DNA from: Saccoglossus kowalevskii | Taxonomy: Eukaryota; Hemichordata; Enteropneusta; Harrimaniidae | Assembly: GCF_000003605.2 (NCBI RefSeq) | Contig: NW_003138336.1 | Span: 96,609-118,151 of the forward strand | Reading direction: 5' to 3' | DNA: 21,543 nucleotides | In this document: positions 20,699-21,543 of the stretch, piece after piece | How positions within the stretch are numbered: the stretch's first letter is position 1 | Layout of the letters: each line of letters begins with the position of its first letter | The notes under the pieces: model-generated | What the model was told of the DNA's origin: nothing | Database searches by the model: none | The model's input: only the letters and a program-made list of their open reading frames with translations | Translations under genes and position numbers: made by a program

Positions 20699-20894
20699 TA
20701 CTTTAAAAGGATTAATTATTCACCGGGTTTTTGCTTATTTCATTGATTAGAAAATGAACTAAATTAAAACCCAGCAAACTTGTAAAATTTAGCATATCTA
20801 AAAGATAAAACCGTGATTTTAAAACCAACTGAATATGCCTGAAATTGTAAATCAGCGAAATTTAAACCCAGTGAATATTTGTCATTTTACAGTA
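20699..20894. mobile_element. Third TIR element, related terminal motif (about 196 bp)
   Basis: The left end reads TACTTTAAAAGG, then ATTATTCACCGGGTTT. The right end, read in reverse complement, is TACTGTAAAATG, then AATATTCACTGGGTTT. These form imperfect inverted repeats of about 35 bp. The tip matches that of the elements at 3998 and 7062, but the interior differs, so this is a second family or a diverged subfamily. Non-coding. Confidence 0.6.
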
Positions 20895-21265
20895 AATCTG
20901 CGATCCTCTCTACTTTCTACCGGCACGCCATTTAGGTGTAAGAAGCACGTGATGTTAACCATCATGGTAAGAGCTGCTCCACTATTCAACTTTGCTTTAA
21001 TTTTATAACTTATTTTGTTAATTTTCTGTAACTTGTTTTTTTCTGTTTTGTGTTTTTTTAGTATTTTTTACAATAAAAATGGGCCGGTGGTATTTTCTTA
21101 GTATTTAATAAATTATTGTTTTAATTTTATTGAAAATGAACACAAATTAGTAGACTATCTGCTATAAATTATGTAATGTTATAATAACGAAATATAAAAT
21201 ACCTAATTACAATATTAATTTTCTAACTATTCCAAATAACATACTATTTTCTACATCGTGTTTTC

Positions 21266-21404
21266 TCATCCTTTAACGAGTTCGTCAATTTGTACTCGGG
21301 CTGCATTTTCCCAGGCAGCATTAATTTGTCTCATGGCTTGAACGCTAATCGTAATCTAGGCACCGATCTCCAAGTTCCACCCGATAAAACTCATACCCAT
21401 CAGA
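21266..21404 (-). pseudogene. Possible decayed Tc1/mariner-like transposase fragment
   Basis: Two short minus-strand frames are suggestive. The first, at 21345-21404, reads SDGYEFYRVELGDRCLDYD before a stop. The second, at 21266-21334, reads MRQINAAWENAARVQIDELV before ending. The spacing of SDG, R and GDR, then W-(x)n-I-x-x-L, resembles the C-terminal part of Tc1-like DDE transposases, with the frame broken between and after the blocks. This is pattern resemblance only; the region is GC-richer than its surroundings and continues towards the window edge. Confidence 0.25.
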
Positions 21405-21543
21405 GAGTATGTACGTCTACGACGTCTGTATGTCATTAGTAGGACGACATGGGGTTCGTACAAGTGTTGGTTTCTTCTACTGCATTCCACATTAAATATC
21501 TCAATTATCGCTTGATTGAAAAGGCGAAACAAAAGATAAATTA

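Noticed and set aside
1-21543. tRNA genes, CRISPR arrays, bacterial operons or phage genes
   Set aside because: No paired A-box/B-box tRNA signals, no regularly spaced direct repeats with unique spacers and no dense coding were seen; the window looks eukaryotic throughout.

Overview
This is an AT-rich animal genomic window with one confident protein-coding gene: an uninterrupted forkhead (FoxL2-type) transcription factor of 305 residues on the + strand at 9913-10830. Long non-coding flanks, simple-sequence repeats, short inverted-repeat transposons (MITE-like), isolated E-box/CRE/X-box motifs and a metazoan-style poly(A) signal all point to an invertebrate nuclear genome. The FoxL2 sequence lacks the poly-alanine and proline/histidine tracts of vertebrate FOXL2. 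A lophotrochozoan, perhaps a mollusc, is my best guess, but that is inference and not proven by the sequence.

Layout. 1-3997: AT-rich non-coding DNA with a three-site CRE-like cluster (1621-1651) and a perfect 44-bp tandem duplication (2632-2719). 3998-7273: two copies of one ~210-bp MITE in opposite orientation, bounding about 2.9 kb; between them lies a less AT-rich patch near 5.0-5.4 kb with open frames on both strands. 7274-9912: upstream flank of FoxL2, with a 20-bp dispersed repeat, a GTT/ATT microsatellite, an NRF1-like palindrome (8805-8816) and three 29-bp tandem units each carrying a TTGACGTAA site, about 0.5 kb before the start codon. 9913-11079: FoxL2 coding region and a short 3' UTR ending at AATAAA. 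11080-18500: gene-poor DNA with a 31-bp duplication, a poly-C run, a long AATT/ATTT microsatellite and unassigned open frames. 18500-21543: a promoter-like cluster (E-box, CCAAT, CRE, palindrome, TATA) near 19.1-19.3 kb with no gene recognised after it, an RFX X-box, a third TIR element (20699-20894), and a possible decayed Tc1/mariner-like fragment at the right edge.

Only FoxL2 can be assigned a function. No tRNA, rRNA, CRISPR array or bacterial-type operon was seen. Most other open frames (60-144 codons) look like chance frames in AT-rich DNA. I saw no clear new multi-gene system. The points most worth checking are the FoxL2-proximal 29-bp repeat array, the orphan promoter-like cluster, the excess of CACGTG sites and the inverted MITE pair.
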